Source: Pseudomonadota bacterium (GTDB taxonomy: Bacteria > Pseudomonadota > Gammaproteobacteria > Burkholderiales > Rhodocyclaceae). Taken from it: a DNA stretch of 61,815 nt. Positions 8,309 to 17,589 of the stretch are shown here, piece by piece (within the stretch, counting starts at the first letter, position 1; every line of letters begins with the position of its first letter). A model generated the notes under the pieces. It was not told the DNA's origin. It ran no database searches and worked only from the letters and a program-made list of their open reading frames with translations. The stretch spans positions 1 to 61,815 of the forward strand of contig QQUN01000001.1 of assembly GCA_008501585.1 (NCBI GenBank), in the 5' to 3' direction. The translations under genes and the position numbers were made by a program.

Positions 8309-9150
8309 AACTGCTGCGTTTCGGCCCGGCGGGCGAAGAGCGCCCCGGCCTGCTCGATGCCCATGGCGTGGTGCGCGACCTGTCCGACGTGGTCGGCGAC
8401 ATCACCCCGGCCACGCTCACGCCGGACGCGCTGGCCGCGCTGCGCGCCATCGACCCCGCCAGCCTGCCCGCGGTGCCGGGCGCACAGCGCCTCGGCGTGC
8501 CCTGGAGCGGCTGCGGCAAGTTCGTCGCCATCGGCCTCAATTACTCCGACCACGCCGCCGAGGCCGGGCTGCCCGAGCCGGCCGAGCCGGTGATGTTCCC
8601 CAAGTGGACCAGCTGCCTGTGCGGCGCCAACGACGACATCATCCCGCCGCCGGACTTCACCCGGCTGGACTGGGAGGTCGAGCTGGGCATCGTCATCGGC
8701 CGCACCGCGCGCCGGGTGAGCGCGGCCGAGGCGCTCGACCACGTGGCCGGCTACTGCGTGGCCAACGACATCTCCGAGCGCGCCTACCAGTTCGACCGCT
8801 CCGGCGGCCAGTGGGGCAAGGGCAAGGGCTTCGACACCTTCGGCCCGGTCGGCCCGTGGCTGGTCACCGCCGACGAAGTGCCCGACCCCCAGGCCCTCGG
8901 CCTGTGGCTGAGCGTCAATGGCGAGCGCATGCAGGACGGCCATACCTCAAAGATGATCTTCTCCGGCGCCCGCCTCGTCGCCGAATGCAGCCGGGTGATG
9001 ACCCTCGAGCCCGGCGACCTGATCATCACCGGCACCCCGCCCGGCGTCGGCATGGGCCACACGCCGCCGCGCTACCTGCAGCCGGGTGACGTGGTCGAGG
9101 CCGGCATCGACGGGCTCGGCGTGCAGGTGCAGCGGGTGCGCAAGCCGTAG
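8305..9150 (+). CDS. Fumarylacetoacetate hydrolase family protein
   Basis: 281 residues with the C-terminal FAH catalytic fold. The metal-binding acidic motif DWEVELGIVIG and the following YCVANDISERAYQ aspartate are intact, as are KGFDTFGPVGPW and ITGTPPGVGMG. Family members are hydrolases, isomerases or decarboxylases of 2-oxo acids, for example in homoprotocatechuate degradation, or oxaloacetate tautomerases or decarboxylases. The substrate cannot be told from sequence. The start codon overlaps the stop of the LOG gene by four bases. Confidence 0.88.
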   Translation: MKLLRFGPAGEERPGLLDAHGVVRDLSDVVGDITPATLTPDALAALRAIDPASLPAVPGAQRLGVPWSGCGKFVAIGLNYSDHAAEAGLPEPAEPVMFPKWTSCLCGANDDIIPPPDFTRLDWEVELGIVIGRTARRVSAAEALDHVAGYCVANDISERAYQFDRSGGQWGKGKGFDTFGPVGPWLVTADEVPDPQALGLWLSVNGERMQDGHTSKMIFSGARLVAECSRVMTLEPGDLIITGTPPGVGMGHTPPRYLQPGDVVEAGIDGLGVQVQRVRKP

Positions 9151-9235
9151 CACGGCGCCAATGCCAGCACAGACCAAAACCATCCGATGGCGCGGGGGTC
9201 AAACTGCTAGAATCGCGCCAATCAAGGAGAACCCC

Positions 9236-9580
9236 ATGCGCACGCCGCTCGTCAAACTGCTGATTGCCGCCCCGTTGTTTGCCTTCACCCTGTCCGCCAG
9301 CGCGCAGGACACACCCGCCCGCCTCGAAGACGTCCCCGCCCCGCCGCCGATTCCGGCCGGCGTGACCGAGGAAGACTTCGAACCGCAGGTCACCATCGTC
9401 AAGCGCGGCGAGGACGTGGTCGAGGAATACCGCGCCCATGGCAAGCTCTACATGGTCAAGGTCACCCCGCCGCATGGCACGCCCTACTACCTGATCGACC
9501 GCCGCGGTGATGGCACCTTCGAGCACATCACCGGCGAAAAACCGCTGTCCGTCCCGATGTGGGTCGTCAAGTCCTGGTAA
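9236..9580 (+). CDS. DUF2782 family periplasmic protein
   Basis: 114 residues with an N-terminal signal peptide (KLLIAAPLFAFTLSASAQ). The body TIVKRGEDVVEEYRAHGKLYMVKV...GTPYYLID is typical of DUF2782, a small proteobacterial family often found near polA and thrB. Function unknown. A strong AAGGAGA ribosome site precedes the ATG, and a TAGAAT -10-like hexamer lies at 9208-9213, with no clear -35. Confidence 0.85.
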   Translation: MRTPLVKLLIAAPLFAFTLSASAQDTPARLEDVPAPPPIPAGVTEEDFEPQVTIVKRGEDVVEEYRAHGKLYMVKVTPPHGTPYYLIDRRGDGTFEHITGEKPLSVPMWVVKSW

Positions 9581-9628
9581 GTTCAACCCTCTCGCCGGCC
9601 GGGCCACTGTCCGGCCGGTGATATCGCC

Positions 9629-10579
9629 ATGTCCGTTTTCACACCCGTCACCCCCGACGCCCTCGACCAGTGGCTGTCCAACTATGCCATCGGCCACCTG
9701 ATCGAGCTGCGCGGCATTTCCGAAGGGGTGCAGAACAGCAACTTCTTCGTCACCACCAGCCTCGGCCGCTATGTGCTGACCCTGTTCGAGACCCTGTCGC
9801 ACGCCGAGCTGCCCTTCTACCTGCACCTGATGGCCCACCTGGCGCGCCATGGCCTGCCGGTGCCGGCCCCGATCGCCGACCTCGACAACGAATACCTCGG
9901 CACCCTCTCGGGCAAGCCGGCCGCGCTGGTGCGGCGCCTGTCGGGCGCCTCCGACATGGCGCCCGACGCCGGCCGCTGCCGCAAGGTCGGCACCATGATG
10001 GCCGGCCTGCACCTGGCTGGCCAGCGCTTCGGCCGCCGCCAGGAAAACCCGCGCGGCCCCGAGTGGCGCAGCCGCACCGCGCAGGCGGTGCGCCCCTACC
10101 TGCCCATCGACGAGCAAACCCTGCTCGATGACGAACTCGCCTTCCAGGCCGGCATCGACATCGCCGCGCTGCCCGATGGCGCCATCCATGCCGACCTGTT
10201 CCGCGACAACCTGCTGTGGGATGGCGACGAGGTCGGCGGCGTGATCGACTTCTACTTTGCCGGCAACGACGCCCTGCTGTTCGACCTGGCGGTGACGGTC
10301 AACGACTGGTGCGCCAACGCCGACGGCACCCTCGACCCGGCGCGCACCCGCGCCCTGCTCGCCGGCTACCATGCCGAGCGCCCGCTCACCGAGGCCGAAC
10401 ACGCCGCCTGGCCGGCCATGCTGCGCGCTGCGGCGCTGCGCTTCTGGCTGTCGCGCGCCGAAGACTTCCACCTGCCGCGCGACGGCGAAATGGTGCTGGT
10501 CAAGGATCCCAACGAATATCGCGACATCCTGCGCCAGCGCATCGCCGCCGGCCACACCCTGCCCTGGCTCGCCCCATGA
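9629..10579 (+). CDS. thrB: Homoserine kinase (type II, aminoglycoside-kinase fold)
   Basis: 316 residues, phosphorylating homoserine to O-phosphohomoserine in threonine synthesis. It belongs to the APH/choline-kinase fold used by beta- and gammaproteobacteria of this type rather than the GHMP ThrB. Signatures: ISEGVQNSNFFV near the start, the catalytic loop AIHADLFRDNLLW (HxDxxxxN) and GVIDFYFAG (metal-binding Asp). It follows DUF2782, as in related genomes, and its stop overlaps the next start (ATGA). Confidence 0.95.
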   Translation: MSVFTPVTPDALDQWLSNYAIGHLIELRGISEGVQNSNFFVTTSLGRYVLTLFETLSHAELPFYLHLMAHLARHGLPVPAPIADLDNEYLGTLSGKPAALVRRLSGASDMAPDAGRCRKVGTMMAGLHLAGQRFGRRQENPRGPEWRSRTAQAVRPYLPIDEQTLLDDELAFQAGIDIAALPDGAIHADLFRDNLLWDGDEVGGVIDFYFAGNDALLFDLAVTVNDWCANADGTLDPARTRALLAGYHAERPLTEAEHAAWPAMLRAAALRFWLSRAEDFHLPRDGEMVLVKDPNEYRDILRQRIAAGHTLPWLAP

Positions 10580-11328
10580 CCGACCTCGCCGACCTGCCCC
10601 CCGCCCGCCCCCTGCGCCCCGGCGCCTGCCTGGCCTGGCTGGCCCACGGCTGGCGCCTGTTCCTGCGCGACCCGGCGCGCTGGGCGGTGATTGCGCTGAT
10701 CTTCGTACTCATCCTCGCCGCGCTGGGCTTCGTGCCGCTGGTCGGCTGGGCGATCAGCCTGGTCGGCCTGCCGGTGCTCACCGCCGGCCTGCTGATGGTC
10801 GCCGACGACACCGCGGCCGGCCGCCCGGTACGCATCGACGGCCTGTTCGACGGCCTGCGCCGCGACGCCGCCCGTCATGTCATGCTCGGCATCTGTTACC
10901 TGGTCGGCGGCCTGCTCGCCGCCTTCGTGGCCGCCGCCATCGGTGGCAGCGCCGCCCTCACCGGCGCGCTGATCGGCCCGCTGGCCGCGGCCGGGCTCAC
11001 CGCCGGCGGCGTGATGCTGGCCAGTATCGTCTTCATGGCACTGTGGATCGGGCTGATGATGGCGCTGTGGTATGCCCCGGCGCTGATCGTCTTTCACCAA
11101 GCCGAGCCGCTCGACGCCCTGCGCCACTCGGCCCGCGCCTGCCTCGGCAACCTGCCGGTGTTCTTCGTGCTCGCGCTGTGCCTGTACGTGCTCGGCTGGC
11201 TGGCCATGCTGCCTGCCGGCCTGGGCATGCTGGTCCTCGTGCCGGTGGTCGCCGGCGCGCAGCATGCCGCCTACCTCGACACCTTCGGCCAGCGCCCCGC
11301 GCTGCCCGACCCCGCTGAGTCTGCCTGA
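10576..11328 (+). CDS. BPSS1780 family membrane protein (copy 1)
   Basis: 250 residues, polytopic inner-membrane protein with about six hydrophobic segments and a soluble FLRDPARWAV amphipathic start. It matches the BPSS1780-type family common in betaproteobacteria; function unknown. The start overlaps the thrB stop by four bases, and a second family member follows after only one base, so this is a tandem paralog pair in the thrB operon. Confidence 0.8.
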   Translation: MTDLADLPPARPLRPGACLAWLAHGWRLFLRDPARWAVIALIFVLILAALGFVPLVGWAISLVGLPVLTAGLLMVADDTAAGRPVRIDGLFDGLRRDAARHVMLGICYLVGGLLAAFVAAAIGGSAALTGALIGPLAAAGLTAGGVMLASIVFMALWIGLMMALWYAPALIVFHQAEPLDALRHSARACLGNLPVFFVLALCLYVLGWLAMLPAGLGMLVLVPVVAGAQHAAYLDTFGQRPALPDPAESA

Positions 11329-11329
11329 C

Positions 11330-12103
11330 ATGCAAGCCTACAAACGCAGCCCCACCCGCGGCTTCGCCTGGATCACCGAAGGCTTCCGCCTGTGGAAGCG
11401 CAGCCCGGCGCTGATCACCTACCTGACCTTCGGCTATCTGCTGATCCTGGTGCTGCTCAGCGTCATCCCGCTGATCGGCCAGGCCGTGGCCTCGCTGATC
11501 CTGCCGATCATCTCGCTCGGCGTGCTCAACGGCACGCTGGCCGTGCACGAGGGGCGCAAGGTCGGGCCCGACATCCTCCTCTCCGGCTTCAAGAGCAATG
11601 TCGCCGGCCTGGTCACCGTTGGCGGGCTGTACCTCACCGGCACCCTGCTGGCGCTGGGCGCCACCGCGCTGATCGACGGCGGCATGCTGCTCAAGATCAT
11701 GGTCGGCAACCACCCACTCAACGAAGAAGCCATGGCCACGCCGGGCCTGATGAACGCCTCGCTGTTCGGCACCTTGCTGACCACGCCGCTGATGATGGCC
11801 TACTGGTTTGCCGCCATGCTGGTCGGCTGGCACGGGCTGTCGGCACCGAAGGCCATGTTCTTCAGCCTGATCGCCTGCTGGCGCAGCTTCGGCGCCTTCA
11901 GCATGTACCTGCTGGGCATCTTCTTCCTGGTGCTGGGCGGCCCGGCGCTGCTCATCTCGGTGATCGCGCAGAGTTCGCCCGCCCTGGCCAGCCTGCTCAC
12001 CGTGCCGCTGCCGCTGATCACCATCCCCATCGTGTTCGCCTCCTTCCTGCCCAACGTGCTGGACATCTTCGGCCACGACCTGCCGCCCGCCGCGCATGGC
12101 TGA
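11330..12103 (+). CDS. BPSS1780 family membrane protein (copy 2)
   Basis: 257 residues with the same architecture as its upstream neighbour: an N-terminal RGFAWITEGFRLWKRSPALI segment aligns with the HGWRLFLRDPARW segment of copy 1, followed by about six membrane segments. Function unknown. Its end overlaps the start of nadD by eight bases. The two copies are clearly diverged, so the duplication is old. Confidence 0.8.
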   Translation: MQAYKRSPTRGFAWITEGFRLWKRSPALITYLTFGYLLILVLLSVIPLIGQAVASLILPIISLGVLNGTLAVHEGRKVGPDILLSGFKSNVAGLVTVGGLYLTGTLLALGATALIDGGMLLKIMVGNHPLNEEAMATPGLMNASLFGTLLTTPLMMAYWFAAMLVGWHGLSAPKAMFFSLIACWRSFGAFSMYLLGIFFLVLGGPALLISVIAQSSPALASLLTVPLPLITIPIVFASFLPNVLDIFGHDLPPAAHG

Positions 12104-12758
12104 CGGACCGATCGGCCTGCTCGGCGGCACCTTCGACCCGATCCACATCGGCCACCTGCGCCTGGCCGAAGAAGCGCGCGAATCGCTCGGCCTGGCCGAG
12201 CTGCGCCTGGTGCCGGCCGGCGAGCCGCCGCACCGCGGCACCCCGCGCTGCGCCGCCGAGCATCGCCTGGCCATGGCCCGGCTGGCAGTGGCCGACAACC
12301 CGCTGCTGACCGTCGACGACAGCGAAGTCCACGCCGACGGCCCGAGCTACACCGTACTCACCCTCGAACGCCTGCGCGCACAGGTCGGGCCCGCGCAGCC
12401 GCTGGTGCTGATCCTCGGCGCCGACGCCTTCGAGGGGCTGCCGGGCTGGCATCGCTGGCACGAACTCTTCCGCCTGGCCCACATCGCGGTGGCCAACCGC
12501 CCCGGCTACGCTCCGCACGGCCGGCGCTGGCCCTCGGTCCTGTCACCCGAGCTGGACGCCGCCTGCCACGGCCGGCGGCTGAGCCACGCCGATCAGCTGC
12601 GCGCCGCACCCGCCGGCGGTCTGCTGCCTTTTGACATGACCCCGCTGGCCATTTCGGCCACCCACATCCGCGAACTGCTGGCGCAGGGGCACAGCGCCCG
12701 ATATTTGCTCCCCGCTCCGGTTCTCGACTATATTGCCGCGCATTCCCTCTATAGCTGA
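12096..12758 (+). CDS. nadD: Nicotinate-nucleotide adenylyltransferase
   Basis: 220 residues; joins ATP and nicotinate mononucleotide to make deamido-NAD. The nucleotidyltransferase signature GGTFDPIHIGHL is at the N-terminus and the ISATHIRELL motif near the C-terminus. It begins the conserved nadD-rsfS-rlmH run. Its start lies within the end of the BPSS1780-type gene, so it is probably expressed in the same transcript. Confidence 0.96.
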   Translation: MADGPIGLLGGTFDPIHIGHLRLAEEARESLGLAELRLVPAGEPPHRGTPRCAAEHRLAMARLAVADNPLLTVDDSEVHADGPSYTVLTLERLRAQVGPAQPLVLILGADAFEGLPGWHRWHELFRLAHIAVANRPGYAPHGRRWPSVLSPELDAACHGRRLSHADQLRAAPAGGLLPFDMTPLAISATHIRELLAQGHSARYLLPAPVLDYIAAHSLYS

Positions 12759-12762
12759 CCCC

Positions 12763-13116
12763 ATGGAACTCGACCAACTCCAACAGACCGTCGTCAACGC
12801 CCTCGAAGACGTCAAAGCCATCGACATCGAGGTGATCGACACCTCCAAGCTGACCGCGCTGTTCGATCGCATGATCATCGCCAGCGGCAACTCGGGCCGC
12901 CAGACGCGCGCCCTCGCGCGCAACGTGCAGGACGAGGTCAAGAAGGCCGGCGGCAAGGTCACCAGCGTCGAAGGCGAAGACAGCGGCGACTGGGTGCTGG
13001 TCGACCTGGGCAGCATCGTGGTGCACATCATGCAGCCGGCCGTGCGCGCCTACTACAACCTCGAAGAACTCTGGAAGGCCGCCCCGAGCCGGCCCAAGCC
13101 CGCCGCCAAGCCGTGA
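12763..13116 (+). CDS. rsfS: Ribosome silencing factor RsfS
   Basis: 117 residues of the Iojap/DUF143 family, which binds ribosomal protein uL14 and blocks subunit joining in slow growth. Family motifs [23 protein letters not shown], and [16 protein letters not shown] are present. Four bases after nadD and overlapping rlmH by GTGA, the standard bacterial order. Confidence 0.95.
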   Translation: MELDQLQQTVVNALEDVKAIDIEVIDTSKLTALFDRMIIASGNSGRQTRALARNVQDEVKKAGGKVTSVEGEDSGDWVLVDLGSIVVHIMQPAVRAYYNLEELWKAAPSRPKPAAKP

Positions 13117-13583
13117 AACTGCTGATCGTCGCCGTCGGCACGCGCATGCCCGACTGGGTCAGCGCGGGCTACGACGACTACGCCAAGCGCATGCCGCGCG
13201 AGGCATTGATCGAACTCGTCGAAGTCAAGGCCGAGCCGCGCACCACCGGCAAGACCGCGCCGGCCATGATGGCCGCCGAAGCCGCCCGCATCGAAGCCGC
13301 GCTGCCCGAGCGCTGCCACCGCGTCATCCTCGACGAGCGCGGCACGGAGCTGACCACCCGCAAGCTCGCCGACCGCTTCGAGCGCTGGCTCGGCGACGGC
13401 CAGGACGTGGCCTTCATCATCGGCGGCCCGGACGGCCTCGACCCCGCCCTCAAGGCCACCGCCCACGACACCGTGCGCCTGTCCGGCCTCACGCTGCCGC
13501 ACGCCCTGGTGCGCCCGCTGCTGGCCGAAGCGCTCTACCGCGCCTGGAGCCTCACCCGCAACCACCCCTATCACCGCGAGTAG
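13113..13583 (+). CDS. rlmH: 23S rRNA (pseudouridine1915-N3)-methyltransferase
   Basis: 156 residues of the SPOUT methyltransferase family acting on helix 69 pseudouridine 1915. The knot region [11 protein letters not shown] and C-terminal [14 protein letters not shown] are characteristic and complete. Starts with GTG overlapping the rsfS stop. Confidence 0.96.
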   Translation: MKLLIVAVGTRMPDWVSAGYDDYAKRMPREALIELVEVKAEPRTTGKTAPAMMAAEAARIEAALPERCHRVILDERGTELTTRKLADRFERWLGDGQDVAFIIGGPDGLDPALKATAHDTVRLSGLTLPHALVRPLLAEALYRAWSLTRNHPYHRE

Positions 13584-13658
13584 GCAGCCGGTCGATCGCC
13601 CATCGGCCGGGCGAGGGCCGAATCCCGTAAAATGGCGGGGATCTTTCCCGGCCCCGCC

Positions 13659-14267
13659 ATGCACACATCCATCTACCTCGCCTCCAACAGCCCCCGCCGG
13701 CGCGAACTGCTGCGCCAGATCGGCGTGCGCTTTGACGTGGTGCTGTTTCGCGGCGGCAGCCGTGCCGACCACGATGTGGACGAAACCCCGCACCCGGGCG
13801 AGGCGCCGGCCGACTACGTCCAGCGCGTGGCGCTGGCCAAGGCCGAGGGCGGCATGCAGCGCGTGCTGTGGCGCCATCTGCCGCCGCGGCCGGTGCTCTC
13901 GGCCGACACCACGCTGGAAGTCGATGGGCAGATCATCGGCAAGCCCGATGACCCCGAACACGCCGCCGAAATCCTGCGCCAGCTGTCGGGGCGCGACCAT
14001 GTCGTGCACACCGCCATCGCGCTGACCGACGGCCAGCGCACCGAACACCGACTCAATACCAACCAGGTGCGCTTTCGCGCCCTGAGCGAGACCGACATCC
14101 GCCGCTACATCGCCACCGGCGAGCCCATGGACAAGGCCGGCGCCTACGGCATCCAGGGCCGCGCGGCGATGTTCGTCGAACACATCGAGGGCAGCTACAC
14201 CGGCATCATGGGCCTGCCCCTGTTCGACACCGCCGCGCTGCTCGAACGCTTCGGTCTCGCCCCCTGA
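13659..14267 (+). CDS. Maf-like nucleotide pyrophosphatase
   Basis: 202 residues with the Maf signature SNSPRRRELL at the start and SADTTLEVDG around residue 80; the C-terminal QGRAAMFVEHIEGSYTGIMGLP is also typical. Maf enzymes hydrolyse non-canonical or canonical nucleoside triphosphates (YhdE-type prefers dTTP/UTP). The start ATG at 13659 matches the family N-terminus; a TAAAAT -10-like element lies about 30 bases upstream. Confidence 0.9.
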   Translation: MHTSIYLASNSPRRRELLRQIGVRFDVVLFRGGSRADHDVDETPHPGEAPADYVQRVALAKAEGGMQRVLWRHLPPRPVLSADTTLEVDGQIIGKPDDPEHAAEILRQLSGRDHVVHTAIALTDGQRTEHRLNTNQVRFRALSETDIRRYIATGEPMDKAGAYGIQGRAAMFVEHIEGSYTGIMGLPLFDTAALLERFGLAP

Positions 14268-14291
14268 ATTTCTCCCTTTGCCGATCTTTCC

Positions 14292-15746
14292 ATGACCGAA
14301 GACTTCCTCATCAATTTCACGCCGCAGGAAACCCGCGCCGCCCTCATGCAGCAAGGCGTGGTGCAGGAGCTGCATGTCGAGCGCACCGCCAGCCGCGGTA
14401 TCGTCGGCAACATCTACCAGGGCAAGGTGGTGCGCGTGCTGCCGGGCATGCAGTCGGCCTTTGTCGACATCGGCCTGGAGCGCACCGCCTTCCTGCATGT
14501 GGCCGACATCTGGAGCGACCGCCACAACGGTGACCATGCCCGCCCGATCGAGAAGATCCTGGCCGAAGGCCAGAGCCTGATGGTGCAGGTGCTCAAGGAT
14601 CCGATCGGCACCAAGGGCGCGCGCCTGTCGACCCAGGTCAGCATTGCCGGCCGGCTGCTGGTGTACCTGCCGCAGGAAAAGCATATCGGCATCTCCCAGC
14701 GCATCGAGGACGAAGCCGGCCGCGAGGCGCTGCGCGAGCGGCTGACCCGCCTGATGGGCGACAACGAAACCGGCGGCTTCATCGTGCGCACCATGGCCGA
14801 GCAGGCCAGCGACGCCGAGCTGGCCGCCGACATCGCCTACCTGCGCAAGCTGTGGCAGGAGATCGGCAGCCGCGCTGGCGGCGCCCGCCCGCCGCTGGTG
14901 CTGTACCAGGACCTGACCCTCGGCCAGCGCGTGCTGCGCGACCTGGTCACCGACTCGACCTCGCGCATCATCGTCGACTCGCGCGAGAACTACCTCAAGC
15001 TCACCGCCTTCGCCAAGGAATACATGCCGAAGGTGCTGCCGCTGATCCATCACTACACCGGCGAGCGTCCGCTGTTCGACCTGCACAATGTCGAGGACGA
15101 GATCCAGAAGGCGCTGGCGCGGCGGGTGGACCTCAAGAGCGGCGGCTACCTGATCATCGACCAGACCGAGGCGATGACCACCATCGATGTGAACACCGGC
15201 GGCTTCGTCGGTGCGCGCAGCTTCGATGACACCATCTTCAAGACCAACCTCGAAGCGGCGCAGACCATCGCCCGCCAGCTGCGCCTGCGCAACCTCGGCG
15301 GCATCATCATCATCGACTTCATCGACATGGAGACGCCCGAGCACCGCGAGGCCGTGCTCAGCGAGTTCAAGCGCTCGCTCGAGCGCGACCACACCAAGAT
15401 GACGGTCAATGGCTTCACCGCGCTCGGCCTGGTGGAGATGACTCGCAAGCGCACCCGCGAGTCGCTGGCCCACACCCTGTGCGAGCCCTGCCCCACCTGC
15501 GACGGCCGCGGCGAGGTGCAGACCGCACGCACGGTGTGCTACGAGATCCTGCGCGAACTGCTGCGTGAAGCGCGCCAGTACAACGCCCGCGAGTTCCGCG
15601 TGCTCGCCGCGCCGAATGTCTGCGACCTGTTCCTCGACGAAGAGTCCCAGGCGCTGGCCATGCTGTCGGATTTCATCGACAAGACCATCTCCCTGCACCC
15701 GGAAGCGAGCTACACCCAGGAGCAATACGACATTGTTCTGCTCTGA
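14292..15746 (+). CDS. rng: Ribonuclease G
   Basis: 484 residues, length typical for RNase G rather than RNase E. An S1 RNA-binding domain (about 35-125) is followed by the RNase E/G catalytic core, with TTIDVNTGGF and IIIIDFIDM around the metal-binding acidic residues and the zinc-link motif CEPCPTCDGRG. It trims 16S rRNA 5' ends and processes mRNAs. Gene order maf-rng is widely conserved. Confidence 0.96.
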   Translation: MTEDFLINFTPQETRAALMQQGVVQELHVERTASRGIVGNIYQGKVVRVLPGMQSAFVDIGLERTAFLHVADIWSDRHNGDHARPIEKILAEGQSLMVQVLKDPIGTKGARLSTQVSIAGRLLVYLPQEKHIGISQRIEDEAGREALRERLTRLMGDNETGGFIVRTMAEQASDAELAADIAYLRKLWQEIGSRAGGARPPLVLYQDLTLGQRVLRDLVTDSTSRIIVDSRENYLKLTAFAKEYMPKVLPLIHHYTGERPLFDLHNVEDEIQKALARRVDLKSGGYLIIDQTEAMTTIDVNTGGFVGARSFDDTIFKTNLEAAQTIARQLRLRNLGGIIIIDFIDMETPEHREAVLSEFKRSLERDHTKMTVNGFTALGLVEMTRKRTRESLAHTLCEPCPTCDGRGEVQTARTVCYEILRELLREARQYNAREFRVLAAPNVCDLFLDEESQALAMLSDFIDKTISLHPEASYTQEQYDIVLL

Positions 15747-15786
15747 AGAGACCAGCGAACAGCGCGCCGACCGCATCGTGCCGCCG

Positions 15787-16278
15787 ATGTCTGCCGAACG
15801 GAACACGCCGCCACCGCAGCGCCCCACCCGCCTCGCGCGGCTCACCCCGGCCGCCCTGGCACTGCTCGCCACCGGGCTGGTCGCCATCCTCGCCACCGCC
15901 CCGGGCGATGCACGGCGCTGGCTGGTGCTGCTGCCCTTCGTCGGGCTGGTGTCCAACGTCGCGCTGGTCGCGCGGCTTGGCAAGGGCGCGGGCGCAACCC
16001 TGGCCGAACGCCTCAAATGGCTCTACCTGCTGCTCGCCATCGCTGGCGGGGGCGTGCTGGTGTTCCTGATCGAACGCGATGCGGTTCCGCAGAAAGCGGC
16101 CATCGCCGCCTTCACCCTGGTGCTGTCCTTCCGCGCCGGGCGCGAACTGCTTGCCCATGCCGGCAACCCCACGGCGCTCGCGCTGGCCGCCCGCCTGACC
16201 CGCTACGCCGCCCTGGCCCACGGCGCCCTGCTTGCCGCGGCGCTGGTCTTCGCCAGCTGGCCCGGCCCCCGCGCATGA
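15787..16278 (+). CDS. Hypothetical small polytopic membrane protein
   Basis: 163 residues, not recognised. A basic, proline-rich N-terminus (MSAERNTPPPQRPTRLARL) is followed by about four hydrophobic helices (ALALLATGLVAILATA, WLVLLPFVGLVSNVAL, WLYLLLAIAGGGVLVFL, and a C-terminal one). The stop overlaps the ATG of the next gene. No catalytic motif is visible. Confidence 0.65.
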   Translation: MSAERNTPPPQRPTRLARLTPAALALLATGLVAILATAPGDARRWLVLLPFVGLVSNVALVARLGKGAGATLAERLKWLYLLLAIAGGGVLVFLIERDAVPQKAAIAAFTLVLSFRAGRELLAHAGNPTALALAARLTRYAALAHGALLAAALVFASWPGPRA

Positions 16279-16946
16279 CCGCCCTCGACACCGCCGGCCT
16301 GCGCGCCGTGGTCTTCGACATGGACGGCCTGCTGCTCGACAGCGAGCGCATCGCCTACGACATCGGCCGCCAGGTCAGCCTCGACCTGGGCATCCCGTGG
16401 ACCCACGAGGTGGCCATGCAGATGATCGGCCTCAACTCGCGCGAACACGAAGCCCTGCTCAAGGGCGCCTTTGGCGCGGACTACCCGCTCGAAACCCACC
16501 GTGCCGAGTTCGGCCGGCGCTACGAAGCGGTGATTGCCGCCGGCACCATCCCGCTCAAGCCGGGCGTCAACGAATTGTTCGACGCGCTCGAAGCCGCCGG
16601 CCTGCCACGCGCCGTCGCCACCTCCACCCGCCGCAGCCGCGCCCTGCCCAAGCTCGACGCCGTCGGCCTGCTCGACCGGGTGCAGATCGTGGTGGCCGGC
16701 GACGAAGTGGCCCGCGGCAAGCCCGCGCCGGACATCTTCCTGGCCGCCGCCGAACGGCTCGGCCAGGCGCCCGCGCACTGCCTCGCGCTGGAAGACTCCA
16801 ACGCCGGCGTGCGCGCCGCCCGCGACGCCGGCATGCGTGTGGTGATGGTGCCCGACCTGCTCACCCCGGCCGACGATGTCCGCGCCAGCCACATCCTGGT
16901 CGTGAACAGTCTGCTTGACATCGCCACCCGGTTCACGCGCCAATAA
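16275..16946 (+). CDS. HAD-superfamily phosphatase (subfamily IA)
   Basis: 223 residues with all four HAD motifs: VFDMDGLLLDSE (nucleophile and acid Asp), ATSTRRS (Thr/Ser), the lysine in ARGKPAPDIFL, and LEDSNAGV. The cap is the helical C1 type, as in beta-phosphoglucomutase and phosphoglycolate phosphatase-like enzymes. Substrate unknown. Starts in ATGA overlap with the preceding membrane protein gene. Confidence 0.88.
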   Translation: MTALDTAGLRAVVFDMDGLLLDSERIAYDIGRQVSLDLGIPWTHEVAMQMIGLNSREHEALLKGAFGADYPLETHRAEFGRRYEAVIAAGTIPLKPGVNELFDALEAAGLPRAVATSTRRSRALPKLDAVGLLDRVQIVVAGDEVARGKPAPDIFLAAAERLGQAPAHCLALEDSNAGVRAARDAGMRVVMVPDLLTPADDVRASHILVVNSLLDIATRFTRQ

Positions 16947-16977
16947 ACGCCCGTTTGATTTTGACCCCCGGCCCGCC

Positions 16978-17586
16978 ATGAAACTGATCGGCATGCTCGA
17001 CTCGCCCTTTGTGCGCCGCACCGTCGTCTCCGCACACCTGATGCACCTGTCGCTGGATCACGAGCAGATCTCCGTTTTCCGACAGTTCGAGCAATTCCGC
17101 GCCATCAATCCACTGGTCAAGGCGCCGACCCTCGTATTCGACGACGGTACGGTGATGGTCGAATCCCAGATCATCCTGCAGTACCTGGAAACCCTCGCCG
17201 CCCCCAAGGACCGCCTCACCCCGACCGACCCGGCCGCCCGCCAGCGCTGCCTGCGCCTGACCAGCCTCGCCCTGGCCGCCTGTGACCGCTCCGTCCAGCG
17301 CTACTACGAAACCAGCGTGCGGCCCGAAGCCCACCGCTGGCTCGACTGGACCGGCCGCATCACCGAACAGCTGCGAGCCAGCTACGACCTGCTCGAAGCC
17401 GAGTTCGGCGACACCCCCTGGCTGTGCGGCGATGACATGACCCAGGCCGATGTCAGCACCGCCGTGGCCTGGCGCTTCACCCAGAGCAAGCTGCCCGGCA
17501 TCATCGATCCGGCCGCCTACCCGCGCCTGGTCGCCCTGTCGGCCGCGGCCGAGGCCCTGCCGGCCTTCCAGGCGGCGGATTTCTGA
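16978..17586 (+). CDS. Glutathione S-transferase family protein
   Basis: 202 residues with an N-terminal thioredoxin-like fold (GMLDSPFVRRTVVSA, VKAPTLVFDDGTVMVESQIILQYL, the cis-Pro and Glu-Ser glutathione-binding motif) and a C-terminal helical domain (LCGDDMTQADVSTAVAW). Substrate unknown. It starts at ATG 16978, and ruvA follows after three bases. Confidence 0.88.
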   Translation: MKLIGMLDSPFVRRTVVSAHLMHLSLDHEQISVFRQFEQFRAINPLVKAPTLVFDDGTVMVESQIILQYLETLAAPKDRLTPTDPAARQRCLRLTSLALAACDRSVQRYYETSVRPEAHRWLDWTGRITEQLRASYDLLEAEFGDTPWLCGDDMTQADVSTAVAWRFTQSKLPGIIDPAAYPRLVALSAAAEALPAFQAADF

Positions 17587-17589
17587 ACC

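Noticed and set aside
9026-10555. Minus-strand frame of about 509 codons
   Set aside because: Antisense to the FAH gene, DUF2782 and thrB, each of which has clear family motifs; the frame has none.
13053-16016. Minus-strand frame of 987 codons
   Set aside because: Spans rlmH, maf and rng in antisense; low-complexity product, no domain, crosses three well-supported genes.
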